Shown here: positions 1 through 6,261 of the stretch, piece after piece
Numbering within the stretch: position 1 is the stretch's first letter
Layout: every line of letters begins with the position of its first letter
NCBI GenBank assembly: GCA_002897855.1
Contig: BDTO01000025.1
Coordinates: 1 to 39,487, forward strand
Reading direction: 5' to 3'
Origin: a bacterium BMS3Bbin05
Lineage (GTDB): Bacteria; Nitrospirota; Thermodesulfovibrionia; Thermodesulfovibrionales; BMS3Bbin05
DNA length: 39,487 nucleotides
Position numbers and translations under genes: made by a program
The notes under the pieces: generated by a model
Databases searched by the model: none
Seen by the model: only the letters and a program-made list of their open reading frames with translations
What the model was told of the DNA's origin: nothing

Positions 1-48
1 TATAATCGCTGGAGATTATGAAGAGTTGGTAAAATTATCTAAAAGCCA

Positions 49-226
49 CCCTTCGACAGAGCCTGCCCTGAGCGGAACGGCGAGAAAAGGAGAACCCTTC
101 GACAGAGCCTGTCCTGAGCGGAAAGAAACGGAAAGGAGAACCCTTCGACAGGCTCAGGGTGACAAAAAGCGACAGGCCTGGAATAATGGTAGCCGAAGGG
201 CTCAGGGTGACAGTAATTTACTCTCA
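49..226. repeat. Cluster of CCTTCGACAG...CTGAGCGG / CTCAGGGTGAC palindromic repeats
   Basis: Three to four degenerate copies of a short repeat lie here: CCCTTCGACAGAGCCTGTCC followed by TGAGCGGA, and the related form ending CAGGCTCAGGGTGAC. Each is internally palindromic (GACAG-G-CTC against GAGC-CTGTC). Open frames across the block come only from the repeats, so no gene is called. A related CAGGGTGAC end occurs in the inverted-repeat element near 35,735. Confidence 0.75.
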
Positions 227-236
227 GGGTGCCAGT

Positions 237-527
237 TTACCCATTTGAAATGAGAAAGAACCACAAATTTCTTGTCGTAAAACGGAGTTGTGTCCTATCG
301 GGTTGTTGATTCTCCAACATTTCTCTTGGTACGACAAGCAACATATACAATAACGAAATCGCAAGCCCTTGATTTTTAATGGGGAATTCAATGCCATTAA
401 GATGTTTTCTTCTGAATGAATCATAGAAATTATGAATATCTTATATGCCTTTACATTCTAATGCATCAGCAAAATCAAACAAAAACATGCCATTATACCA
501 ACCCCATTTAGGTATTTCATCTCGCAT
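237..527 (-). pseudogene. Hypothetical small gene with an in-frame stop
   Basis: Reading from ATG at 527, which has a strong AAGGAGG seven bases upstream, the frame encodes MRDEIPKWGWYNGMFLFDFA... It meets a TAA at 443-441 after 28 codons, then stays open in the same frame for 67 more codons of protein-like sequence (FYDSFRRKHLNGIEFP..., LLYMLLVVPREMLENQ) to a second TAA at 239-237. The good ribosome site and the same-frame continuation suggest a decayed gene of about 96 codons. I do not recognise the family. The start lies directly downstream of a group II intron 3' remnant. Two independent short ORFs is the less likely alternative. Confidence 0.45.
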
Positions 528-550
528 AGAATTCCTCCTTATTCATGGTA

Positions 551-660
551 CCGGGTGGATCACGGGCCTTTCGACCCGATTCCCCCCTATAAGAACCGTA
601 CGTGATAGTTTCTCCCGCCTCGGCGGGACTCAAGCGTTTCTTATAAGCCACTCTTGTGGG
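551..660 (-). mobile_element. Group II intron 3'-end remnant (half of domain V plus domain VI)
   Basis: On the minus strand, CTATCACGTACGGTTC (608-593) matches the 3' arm of a group II intron domain V. It is followed by the usual purine run AGGGGGGAA and a domain VI-like hairpin (CGGGTC, GAAA loop, GGCCCG, then a bulged A and CCACCCGG). The matching 5' arm of domain V (GAGCCGTA...) is missing; in its place is a CCCGCC-GAGGCGGG palindrome (about 615-628). The intron is therefore broken and cannot splice. No reverse transcriptase gene is present. Identification rests on remembered consensus, so it is tentative. Confidence 0.45.
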
Positions 661-720
661 ACAACCCGACTGTTTTACCTCGCCGCTATCATCGCCTATA
701 CCCTTGTCCGGCACAGATGT

Positions 721-1101
721 TTATGCAGTTAAATTTATCTTGATGATAGCCTTGATTAATTGAAAATGGTTATCCAGGCTGTAAATTTCACAATTATTTT
801 GTTTTGCGTTTTGAGCAATGATTAAGCCAGGTATTCCTACGCCATTCAAACCACGCTTCAGGCACTTATATTGAAATTCAATTATTTGTTGCCAATTTAT
901 GTTTATAGGTAACTTGTTGATATTATGTAGCAAGGATATGATTTTGTTTTGATTTCGTACTTTCAGAAAAGGAATCAATTCAGCAAGGATAAGGTCGTTA
1001 GTAACTACGAGGTTTTCATCTATTATGAAATCGAGCCTTTCGAGGTTTTTGCCATGTCTGAAGTATTCTACCCATACTGAGGTATCGACTAATACCGGCA
1101 C
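721..1101 (-). CDS. vapC: VapC-like PIN-domain toxin (possibly catalytically impaired)
   Basis: A 126-residue PIN-domain protein. The N-terminal VDTSVWVEYFR supplies Asp6, Glu41 sits in ILAELIP, and Asp110 in YSLDNHF; these are three of the four acidic residues that bind metal in VapC ribonucleases. The usual third acid, in the motif GVGIPDLLIA, is Gly92 here (GVGIPGLIIA), so cleavage may be weakened. The gene overlaps the upstream antitoxin by 13 bases, the usual vapBC arrangement. Its stop codon lies in GCATAAAC, which resembles the integron core sites further right with one extra A, so this may be an old cassette. Toxin family confidence is high; activity is uncertain. Confidence 0.85.
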   Translation of the reverse strand: MPVLVDTSVWVEYFRHGKNLERLDFIIDENLVVTNDLILAELIPFLKVRNQNKIISLLHNINKLPININWQQIIEFQYKCLKRGLNGVGIPGLIIAQNAKQNNCEIYSLDNHFQLIKAIIKINLTA

Positions 1102-1292
1102 TTCCGACCCCGAACGGCATTTAAGTTAATGTCTAAGTCTATTTTCCCCTTAAATTTTTTTAATTCAGATATTTTTGTTTTTCTTATTAATTCCTCTAAG
1201 GCCGTTATTATGACTTTAGTTTTAGTTTCTAAATGAGTGGTCTTCATAGCCTCTTCAAGTAAATCTTTGGGTAAATCTAATGTTGTTCTCAT
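1089..1292 (-). CDS. vapB: VapB-like antitoxin
   Basis: A 67-residue antitoxin beginning MRTTLDLPKDLLEEAMKTT, the ribbon-helix-helix opening typical of VapB proteins that pair with this PIN group. The basic C-terminus (GKIDLDINLNAVRGRK) would wrap the toxin. The start at 1292 is chosen because AGGAGG (1305-1300) lies seven bases upstream; the longer frame from 1313 would read through that ribosome site. The protein should neutralise VapC and repress its own promoter through the palindrome just upstream. Confidence 0.85.
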   Translation of the reverse strand: MRTTLDLPKDLLEEAMKTTHLETKTKVIITALEELIRKTKISELKKFKGKIDLDINLNAVRGRKCRY

Positions 1293-1299
1293 ATTTCGA

Positions 1300-1336
1300 C
1301 CTCCTATATGCATAAGATAAACATTTTATGCATAAT
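1300..1336 (-). promoter_or_regulatory. vapBC ribosome site and probable autoregulatory operator
   Basis: Two palindromic half-sites, TATGCATAA (1307-1315) and TTATGCATA (1326-1334), form an inverted repeat directly upstream of the vapB ribosome site AGGAGG (1305-1300). Toxin-antitoxin complexes commonly bind such repeats at their own promoter. The pairing is seen; the operator role is inferred. Confidence 0.6.
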
Positions 1337-1381
1337 ATGTCAACTTTTTCTGTGAGAGATCTAATTTCCCGGAAGTGTGCA

Positions 1382-2236
1382 CTAAAATGTTTCGTACTTT
1401 TGAGTAATAAGGAAATGCCCTGCATTTTTAATTACAATATCAGGCTCATTCTTCGCAGTAGGAATGAGTTTCCGGAAGAACCGGTCTCCTTCTCGAGTAA
1501 TCGGGTCACTATCTGAAAACATTACAATGGCCGGCTTTTGCCATTCGGAAAGTACCGCCCGTGCCTGTTGCATCTCAGCTGCGCCCGGGTCCTGCGGATC
1601 AAGTGGAACAAGCATCGGCCATACCGATGCGCCGGCTTTATAAGACGCATCGGGAAATGGTGCTTCATATGCAGCGATAATTTCCGGACCAATACTATTT
1701 CCATGTACCAGCCCCATACGAATCACACGCCCGATCGGCATATTCGGCAATCTCTCTGCAAGTCGTCGCCAGCTAAGAAAAGCATCACTCATCGGCTCAT
1801 GACCAACCGGTAATCCGGTATTCATGATAACCAAACGTGCAAATCGCTGCGGCTTTTCGCTTGCCAGGGTCAGCCCAATCAATCCCCCCCAATCCTGTAC
1901 AACAAGTGTAATATGCTCAAGGGCCAAAACCTCGATAAAACCGGCCAGTGTATCCAAGTGCATCTGGAAGGAATACTCAGCCTTTTCAGTAAATTTGTCC
2001 GAGCGGCCAAAACCGATGAAATCCATAGCAATAACGCGATAGTGAACCGACAATGCAGGAATCATTTTGCGATACAGGGAAGACCATGTAGGCTCACCAT
2101 GAAGACAGAGAATGGTCTCACCCTGCCCTTCATCCACATAGTGCACTCGTAATCCATTTATCTCAACATAGTGAGGATCGAAGGGAAAGCCGGGTAAGTT
2201 GCTAAACCGTTCATCCGGCGTACGAATAATTGACAT
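1382..2236 (-). CDS. Haloalkane dehalogenase-like alpha/beta hydrolase, C-terminally shortened
   Basis: An alpha/beta-hydrolase of the haloalkane dehalogenase I type, which hydrolyses carbon-halogen bonds to alcohol and halide in the cytoplasm. Numbered from MSIIRTPDERF, the nucleophile is Asp115 in VVQDWGG with the adjacent halide-binding Trp116, the oxyanion region is HGEPTWS (46-52), the acid is Asp244 in SDSDPIT and the base is His274 in NAGHFL. Family members run about 15 residues past the His motif with a closing helix; here the frame ends after ITQKYETF, so the last helix is lost. The start at 2236 matches the family N-terminus and has AGAGG upstream; the frame itself opens at 2284. 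The triad is complete, but folding may be affected. It is a typical cassette-type cargo gene. Confidence 0.8.
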   Translation of the reverse strand: MSIIRTPDERFSNLPGFPFDPHYVEINGLRVHYVDEGQGETILCLHGEPTWSSLYRKMIPALSVHYRVIAMDFIGFGRSDKFTEKAEYSFQMHLDTLAGFIEVLALEHITLVVQDWGGLIGLTLASEKPQRFARLVIMNTGLPVGHEPMSDAFLSWRRLAERLPNMPIGRVIRMGLVHGNSIGPEIIAAYEAPFPDASYKAGASVWPMLVPLDPQDPGAAEMQQARAVLSEWQKPAIVMFSDSDPITREGDRFFRKLIPTAKNEPDIVIKNAGHFLITQKYETF

Positions 2237-2388
2237 TGCGCCTCTTTTGAACCATGATAATCCACTCGAATCAACTTGTCCCATCCAGGTTTTCCGTAAT
2301 ATCTTGCGGGGCTCTCCAGCTACATTAAGAAAGGTCTGCTGGTCGTGGGGCGGTGCACTTGCAGGCTATCAGTGATATTAAATGGCTT

Positions 2389-2655
2389 CTAAGGTTTTCG
2401 TGGTCTTGAAGCAGGCACACCATATAACATACCTTCAGCACTGATATCCTCATCAATATCCGGCCAATGTATACTATAACCATCCCCAATAATTTCATAG
2501 TTTGCCCGCTGTTCAGGTGTTGCCTCCGATAATCGCCATGACCACGCAAGAGGAACACTGATTACCCGCCCATCAACAAAATAGGCTGTTATAGTATCAT
2601 CCGTGACTTTTACATCTTTTATTCTTACTTCCTGAATCTTAGCCGCAGTGTTCAT
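2389..2655 (-). CDS. DUF2442 protein (partner of DUF4160)
   Basis: An 88-residue protein with the DUF2442 pattern: a short beta-rich region (VKVTDDTITAYFVDGRVISV), then PLAWSWRLSEATPEQRANYE and GYSIHWPDIDEDISAEGML. DUF2442 genes are regularly found beside DUF4160 genes in pairs that look like toxin-antitoxin modules, though the biochemical role is not established. It overlaps the upstream DUF4160 gene by 17 bases, so the two are probably translationally coupled. Confidence 0.8.
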   Translation of the reverse strand: MNTAAKIQEVRIKDVKVTDDTITAYFVDGRVISVPLAWSWRLSEATPEQRANYEIIGDGYSIHWPDIDEDISAEGMLYGVPASRPRKP

Positions 2656-2875
2656 GCCATGCCTCCACTATCTTTTCACTATTATTATAAATGATTTCCC
2701 ATATAATATTTAGCTCTCTTGAGGTAAAGCCATAATTTCTGCTCAACACAATAGGCTCTAACCAGAATTTACAAACATTTTTCTCTCTTTGGATATGTAC
2801 ATGCATTGGTTCGTTGCAATCAAAACTACAAAAGAAAAAACGATATGGTCCTTCAATATTTTTGACTGTTGGCAT
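2639..2875 (-). CDS. DUF4160 protein
   Basis: A 78-residue protein with the DUF4160 signature: a GPYRFFFCSFDCNEPMHVHIQRE block (HVHI being the most conserved part), then KFWLEPIVLSRNYGFTSRELN and a C-terminal helix. Its start, MPTVKN, fits the family. It is the first gene of a two-gene unit with DUF2442. The pair is often annotated as a putative toxin-antitoxin module from gene context only. No strong Shine-Dalgarno is visible; the end of a decayed gene lies 22 bases upstream. Confidence 0.8.
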   Translation of the reverse strand: MPTVKNIEGPYRFFFCSFDCNEPMHVHIQREKNVCKFWLEPIVLSRNYGFTSRELNIIWEIIYNNSEKIVEAWHEHCG

Positions 2876-2897
2876 GAATTAATTATCGGGAAATTGC

Positions 2898-3060
2898 TTA
2901 TCTTTTGTCAAAAAAAACTTCATACCAATCACTGCCTCCGGGTGGAGGAGGACATATGTCTCGCCACTCCTGAATATTGATCTTCACCTTTACAATCAAG
3001 TGCTAAAACAAATTCATCTTTATTTTTTGGGAAATAGAGCCCCTCCCCGACTTCGCCGGA
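2898..3060 (-). pseudogene. 3' fragment of an unknown gene, frameshifted
   Basis: The minus strand encodes GLYFPKNKDEFVLALDCKGE, then DQYS. A shift of one frame near 2970 continues as GEWRDICPPPPGGSDWYEV and FFDKR to a TAA at 2900-2898. Both parts look like real protein, and the join is natural if one base was gained or lost around 2970. Upstream of about 3,060 the frame dissolves into unrelated sequence, so only the last 50 or so codons remain. Family not recognised. Confidence 0.35.
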
Positions 3061-3159
3061 ACCGATTGCATTTCTCCACGGCAAATGCCAAGGTCTTCTG
3101 CCCGTCCCGACAAAGCCCCGATATGTTTGGCCGCCTGTGCGTAAACTCACGCAGACAGG

Positions 3160-3328
3160 CAGAATTTATTCTGATGCCGCTATGGGAAATAAAGTCAGAA
3201 CTAAAAGCAGTCTTTTTAAAAAATAAGGAAAATTATTTATTGAATTTTCCGATCAGGATCGCTTTTGCGTTTGCCTGTCCCGATGCAGAGCTTTCCAGGA
3301 ACAAGAGGAGGCATTATAAGGGTTATGC
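3160..3328 (-). repeat. attC-like site after mazF (distal core degenerate)
   Basis: The proximal core GTTATGC (3322-3328) contains the mazF stop codon. The adjoining block AGGAGGCATTATAAGG pairs imperfectly with ATTTATTCTGATGCCGC (3164-3180), leaving extrahelical bases as attC sites do. About 100 bases of this site (from AAGGAAAATTATT at about 3,226) are shared with the sites ending at 4151 and 9413. The outer core on the left is not recognisable. Confidence 0.55.
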
Positions 3329-3670
3329 TTCCAATATCCATTTTGTTATGTTTTCTTTGATTCGCTGTAACCTCAATGATGAGATATTCCCAAGTTTTCC
3401 TAATAGGATTTCTCTTTCTATTACCGCAAGTCTGCTGGTACGAATAACACTTGTGGTCTTCAATCCTGAGTCTCTAAAATCTTTATCCTCTGGACCAATA
3501 ATCTCATCCAGTTCAATATGTTTTTGATGAAGACGACTTGAAATCATACAGATAAGCCAATCATCGTATTCACCAGGAACTTTTCTTATTACCAGGGCAG
3601 GCCTGAGCTTCCCCTCTTCCATGTTCGTTTGTGGAAAACGCAATAATACAATCTGCCCCTCTTCTATCAT
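3323..3670 (-). CDS. MazF/PemK-type toxin
   Basis: A 115-residue PemK/MazF-fold endoribonuclease toxin. It starts MIEEGQIVLLRFPQTNMEEG and then KLRPALVIRKV, the typical beta-barrel opening with the conserved RPALVI strand, followed by ICMISSRL and the central TTSVIRTSRLAVI segment that corresponds to the family's second conserved block. Members cut mRNA or other RNA when the antitoxin is degraded. It overlaps the upstream antitoxin by four bases (ATGA type). Its last codons are GCA TAA inside the attC core GCATAAC, so the integron recombination site supplies the stop. Confidence 0.85.
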   Translation of the reverse strand: MIEEGQIVLLRFPQTNMEEGKLRPALVIRKVPGEYDDWLICMISSRLHQKHIELDEIIGPEDKDFRDSGLKTTSVIRTSRLAVIEREILLGKLGNISSLRLQRIKENITKWILEA

Positions 3671-3879
3671 GAAAATGTTTCCTTTAAATCATTTAAGGTA
3701 TAGAGAGGCTTCTCATCCTCCATACCTCGCATTGCCGATTCAAGAGAAAATTTGCTCCACCCTCTATTTTCCTCTTCTTTAATTTTCTTTTCTAAAAAAT
3801 CCACAAAATTAAGAACCTCTGTCTGCTTTTCTTCAGGTAATGATTTAACTTTCTCAATTATTCTATCTGCTACTCCCAT
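3667..3879 (-). CDS. DUF2281-like antitoxin of the MazF pair
   Basis: A 70-residue protein with an N-terminal helical segment (ADRIIEKVKSLPEEKQTEVLNFV), DFLEKKIKEEE, and a C-terminal toxin-binding tail (WSKFSLESAMRGMEDE). This is the DUF2281 pattern frequently found upstream of PemK/MazF or PIN toxins. It lacks an obvious AbrB or ribbon-helix-helix domain. Translation is coupled to the toxin through a four-base overlap. The cassette boundary (GCATAAT, 3916-3922) lies 37 bases upstream of the start, so any promoter must be in this short leader or upstream in the array. Confidence 0.75.
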   Translation of the reverse strand: MGVADRIIEKVKSLPEEKQTEVLNFVDFLEKKIKEEENRGWSKFSLESAMRGMEDEKPLYTLNDLKETFS

Positions 3880-3915
3880 ATTGCCCCCACATTAAAAGTA
3901 TTTTTTATTATTTTA

Positions 3916-4151
3916 GCATAATAACCCCATAATCAAGTGAGACCCTATATGAGATTTTACACTAAACAGCACAAGTTTCATTGCGGAATCGATCTACATG
4001 CAGAGAAGATGTATCTGTGTATTCTGTATAAGAAGAAGGTTCCTCCATGCCGTCGGTCAGAGATTGAAGGAAACATTCTTATTTCTCAGGATCGCTTTTG
4101 TCCCGATGCGGAGTTCTTCGGGAACAAGCGGAGGCCTTATAAGTGTTAGCC
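3916..4151 (-). repeat. attC-like site between the GyrI-like/AlkD and MazF cassettes, interrupted
   Basis: The core GTTAGCC (4145-4151) is complementary to GGCTAAC at 5489-5495, the other end of the GyrI-like/AlkD cassette. The opposite core is GCATAAT (3916-3922), six of seven bases complementary to the GTTATGC that ends the MazF cassette. At 236 bases the site is too long for a normal attC; the extra length is an IS110-like fragment. The proximal block from about 4,070 matches the other long sites of this array. Confidence 0.6.
3937..4040 (+). mobile_element. IS110-family transposase 5' remnant
   Basis: From 3949 the plus strand encodes MRFYTKQHKFHCGIDLHAEK then MYLCIL, which resembles the N-terminus of IS110-family transposases, where the CGIDLH motif carries the first catalytic acid of the DEDD domain. 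The match stops after about 27 residues and runs into attC repeat sequence. It lies inside an attC site; IS110-group (IS1111-attC) elements are known to target such sites. Confidence 0.6.
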
Positions 4152-4763
4152 GGTCGTTATTGGTTGTCGTATGACGGTTTTCCACTTCTCGGGTGCTGCT
4201 TTTCTGATGTCACTCAAGTAGATTTCGTGATGTTTCCCGACAGCAGTATAGCTGCTGTCTCTTATGAAATCATGGATACGCTCAATGGTTGGGCCTTCTT
4301 CCGGGAATGGGCCATGATGCATTGTTTGCACCGCTTTGCCTTCGGCAAACGGTTCAAATTGAACCTTGGATAATGCAACCGGATTCTTTTTCTTTTGTAC
4401 CTGTTCGCAGGCTGTTGCGAACAGGTCCTGTGTGACATGTTCCGGCTGCATGATCATGGCTGTCCACTTCCAGTTGGTCTTGTCGTTGATGTCGAATTGC
4501 GACATGTCGTCAACCCACCAAAGTCCCTCCAAGGGCATGACGCCGTAATCAATCTCCAATCCACCTTTCTTAATCATGAACTTGACGGCATACGATACAG
4601 CGTAGAGTGCTTCGATTGCGTCGCTGTACTCCTGAGATGTGTTTGGATCACCTTGACCGTCAATCATCAGGAAGTTCATTTCCGGAACATCGACAATTTC
4701 AACGGTCTTCGGTGAAGGCTTGTAGAGGTGCTTCAGTTCCTTCTTGTAGTCGATTTTCTTCAT
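4146..4763 (-). CDS. GyrI-like small-molecule-binding domain protein
   Basis: A 205-residue protein of the GyrI-like (SHS2-fold) group, the ligand-binding module of AraC/MerR-type regulators found here as a stand-alone protein. Recognisable blocks are the N-terminal VEIVDVPEMNFLMIDGQGDP, the strand LEIDYGVMPLEGLWWVDD, the TNWKWTAMIMQPEHVTQ block, and the late GKAVQTMHHGPFPEEGPTI then ERIHDFI. Such proteins bind or in some cases hydrolyse small molecules; no DNA-binding domain is present. Its start overlaps the stop of the alkylation-repair gene by four bases, so both sit in one cassette. The stop codon lies in the attC core (GGC TAA C). Confidence 0.85.
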   Translation of the reverse strand: MKKIDYKKELKHLYKPSPKTVEIVDVPEMNFLMIDGQGDPNTSQEYSDAIEALYAVSYAVKFMIKKGGLEIDYGVMPLEGLWWVDDMSQFDINDKTNWKWTAMIMQPEHVTQDLFATACEQVQKKKNPVALSKVQFEPFAEGKAVQTMHHGPFPEEGPTIERIHDFIRDSSYTAVGKHHEIYLSDIRKAAPEKWKTVIRQPITTG

Positions 4764-5479
4764 TGCCTGATTGCCCCTTTCAAGTACTGTTGACGAATCT
4801 CTTCCGGGAACTTTTCAATGGCATATCTCAACATAGTTCGAGGCATGCATTGGTAGTGCTTTTTCAAAAAAGACTCTTCTGTATTTATCTCTCGCTTGCC
4901 AACCTCCCGCAACATCCATCCGACCGCTTTGTGAATCAAATCTTCTGTATCCGCGACAAGCATTTCAGCAATTCTCAACGTCTCGTCAAACTCTCTGTTC
5001 TTGATAAAGTGGAACGTTGCCATGATTGCGATGCGGCGTTCCCATAGGGATTCTGACTTTGCGAGGACATGCAAGGGCTTGCGTAACCTCTCCTTCAGGT
5101 AGGCTCCAACAATATGCTCAGCGGACGTATCCACAAGATCCCAGTTATTGATGTACTCCGTATGGTCCAGATATATTCTGTAAATTTCCGCCCGCTCGTC
5201 CGAGGTGCCTTTTTGATATTTATGCGTTAGAATAATCAAGGCCAACAGACGTTCTTCATGAATAGCCGAATGGAGCAGGGTTTTTGTATCAGCCAGAGGG
5301 AGGTCCCGATATTTTCGAGCAACACGACGCGTTGCCGGAACCCTGACGCCGAGAAACCGGTCACCGTCGCCATATTCCCCAGGACCGGTTTTGAAGAAGC
5401 GCTGTAGTGCTATTGCATCAGATTCATCAGCATGCTCTCGTAATGCAGCTCGGATATCCTCCAGCATGGTTGTGTTCAT
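4760..5479 (-). CDS. AlkD-like DNA alkylation repair glycosylase
   Basis: A 239-residue HEAT-repeat protein of the AlkC/AlkD group, which removes alkylated purines from DNA without base flipping. Trp113-Asp114 in INNWDLVDTSA fits the catalytic Trp/Asp of AlkD, Arg148 in WERRIAIM the second active-site residue, and W in KAVGWMLREVGKR the late conserved Trp. Full family length. The ATG at 5479 lies only nine bases from the cassette core GGCTAAC (5489-5495), leaving almost no leader. First gene of a two-gene cassette with the GyrI-like protein; the pairing suggests a stress or toxic-compound function, but that is inference. Confidence 0.88.
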   Translation of the reverse strand: MNTTMLEDIRAALREHADESDAIALQRFFKTGPGEYGDGDRFLGVRVPATRRVARKYRDLPLADTKTLLHSAIHEERLLALIILTHKYQKGTSDERAEIYRIYLDHTEYINNWDLVDTSAEHIVGAYLKERLRKPLHVLAKSESLWERRIAIMATFHFIKNREFDETLRIAEMLVADTEDLIHKAVGWMLREVGKREINTEESFLKKHYQCMPRTMLRYAIEKFPEEIRQQYLKGAIRQ

Positions 5480-5488
5480 CTTTCTTTG

Positions 5489-5549
5489 GCTAACACACGA
5501 CTGAAATCAGCGGCGGCTGTAATCCATCCGCTGGATTTAATTGTTATGC
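5489..5549 (-). repeat. attC site (61 bp) between AlkD and BrnA cassettes
   Basis: Cores GGCTAAC (5489-5495) and GTTATGC (5543-5549) flank the arms AAATCAGCGG and CCGCTGGATTT, which pair with one extrahelical base. The size and shape are those of a classical 59-base element. Confidence 0.8.
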
Positions 5550-5753
5550 TAATTTTTTCTGTTTCTTAATAATTTCAGACAATGATCTCAACGCTTGATT
5601 TACAGAATCATGATCAGGGAAAAATTTTGCGACATCGGGCTCAATAACTACAACATTTGTCCCTTTTGCATATCGTTTTGCATATTTCCCCTGAATGCCT
5701 TTGCTGAAATCATACTCCTCAAGCATGTCTGGATCTTTTTGCACTTTCTTCAT
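5544..5753 (-). CDS. BrnA-like antitoxin
   Basis: A 69-residue antitoxin: MKKVQKDPDMLEEYDFSKGI, then QGKYAKRYAKGTNVVVIEPD and a C-terminal helix pair (VNQALRSLSEIIKKQKK). This pattern follows BrnT toxins in many genomes and resembles the ribbon-helix-helix class of antitoxins (NVVVIEPDVAKFFPD as strand and first helix). The start overlaps the end of the shifted BrnT frame. The final codons GCA TAA are formed by the attC core GCATAAC, so the gene reaches exactly to the cassette end. Confidence 0.8.
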   Translation of the reverse strand: MKKVQKDPDMLEEYDFSKGIQGKYAKRYAKGTNVVVIEPDVAKFFPDHDSVNQALRSLSEIIKKQKKLA

Positions 5754-6014
5754 ATTGCTTCCTTTCTTTTTTTGTTGCCTTTCTTGCGCTTATTATTCTG
5801 ATTTTATTTCCTCTTTCTGTATGAACAACTACCAAAAGACGATTTTATATGAATTCCCAATTAAAACAAATCTATCTTCTTTATCTAAATGCAGAGGGTC
5901 ATAAATGGTCAATGATAAACTATCCCCAAAAGCTGTGCTTGTCTCATCAAAAGATATACCATGCAGCTTTATATTTCTTTTTGCCTTCTCTGAATCCCAT
6001 TCAAATAAAAGCAT
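5719..6014 (-). pseudogene. BrnT-like toxin interrupted by a one-base frameshift
   Basis: From ATG 6014 the frame reads MLLFEWDSEKAKRNIKLHGI, then SFDETSTAFGDSLS and DRFVLIGNSYK, a clear BrnT (DUF497) toxin, and stops after 61 codons. The neighbouring frame continues at once with LLVVVHTERGNKIRIISARK and ATKKERKQYEES to TGA at 5721-5719. Adding one A to the AAAA run near 5,848 would restore SYKNRLLVVV, the normal family sequence. So the ribonuclease toxin is either inactivated or the assembly has a homopolymer error. The intact reading frame would be about 99 residues and overlap brnA. Confidence 0.8.
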
Positions 6015-6094
6015 ACTTTTCCATTTTTGATTTATTTATTATAGATTTTTACGGATGAGTTTGACAACGGCCAGTGGAAATTGTTTATTAAGCA

Positions 6095-6239
6095 TAACGG
6101 GGCAAATCAGCCGCGCCGCAAAGCGTAGCGGCGTCGGCTGCAAGCGCTTGATACTAATTAAGGCCTCCTTAAGCATACCACATTGGGGTATGATGTTTTA
6201 ACCCAAAATCCCTTAAAGGAGGCCTTATAAGGGTTCGAC
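6095..6239 (-). repeat. attC-like composite site (145 bp) between BrnT and flavoprotein cassettes
   Basis: Cores GCATAAC (6095-6101) and GTTCGAC (6233-6239) delimit two hairpin modules. The first pairs TCAGCCGCGCCGC with GCGGCGTCGGCTG. The second pairs AAGGCCTCCTTAAG with CTTAAAGGAGGCCTT and encloses CATACC/GGGTATG. It looks like a fusion of two attC sites, possibly after loss of a cassette between them. Confidence 0.65.
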
Positions 6240-6261
6240 ACGGCATAGTGTGTAGCTGAAA

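Noticed and set aside
26-253. Plus-strand ORF of 75 codons
   Set aside because: It translates only the palindromic CCTTCGACAG repeats; no ribosome site or protein-like pattern.
640-726. attC-like hairpin after vapC (CTTGTGGGACAA with CCTTGTCCGGCACAG, core GTTTATGC)
   Set aside because: Arms pair only loosely, the core has an extra base and no partner core was found upstream of vapB; too weak to list as a site.
2929-3150. Minus-strand ORF of 73 codons as a complete gene
   Set aside because: Only its last third looks coding, and that part continues in another frame; treated as a pseudogene fragment.
3000-3527. Plus-strand ORF of 175 codons
   Set aside because: It runs through attC repeat sequence and then antisense to mazF; no start signal.
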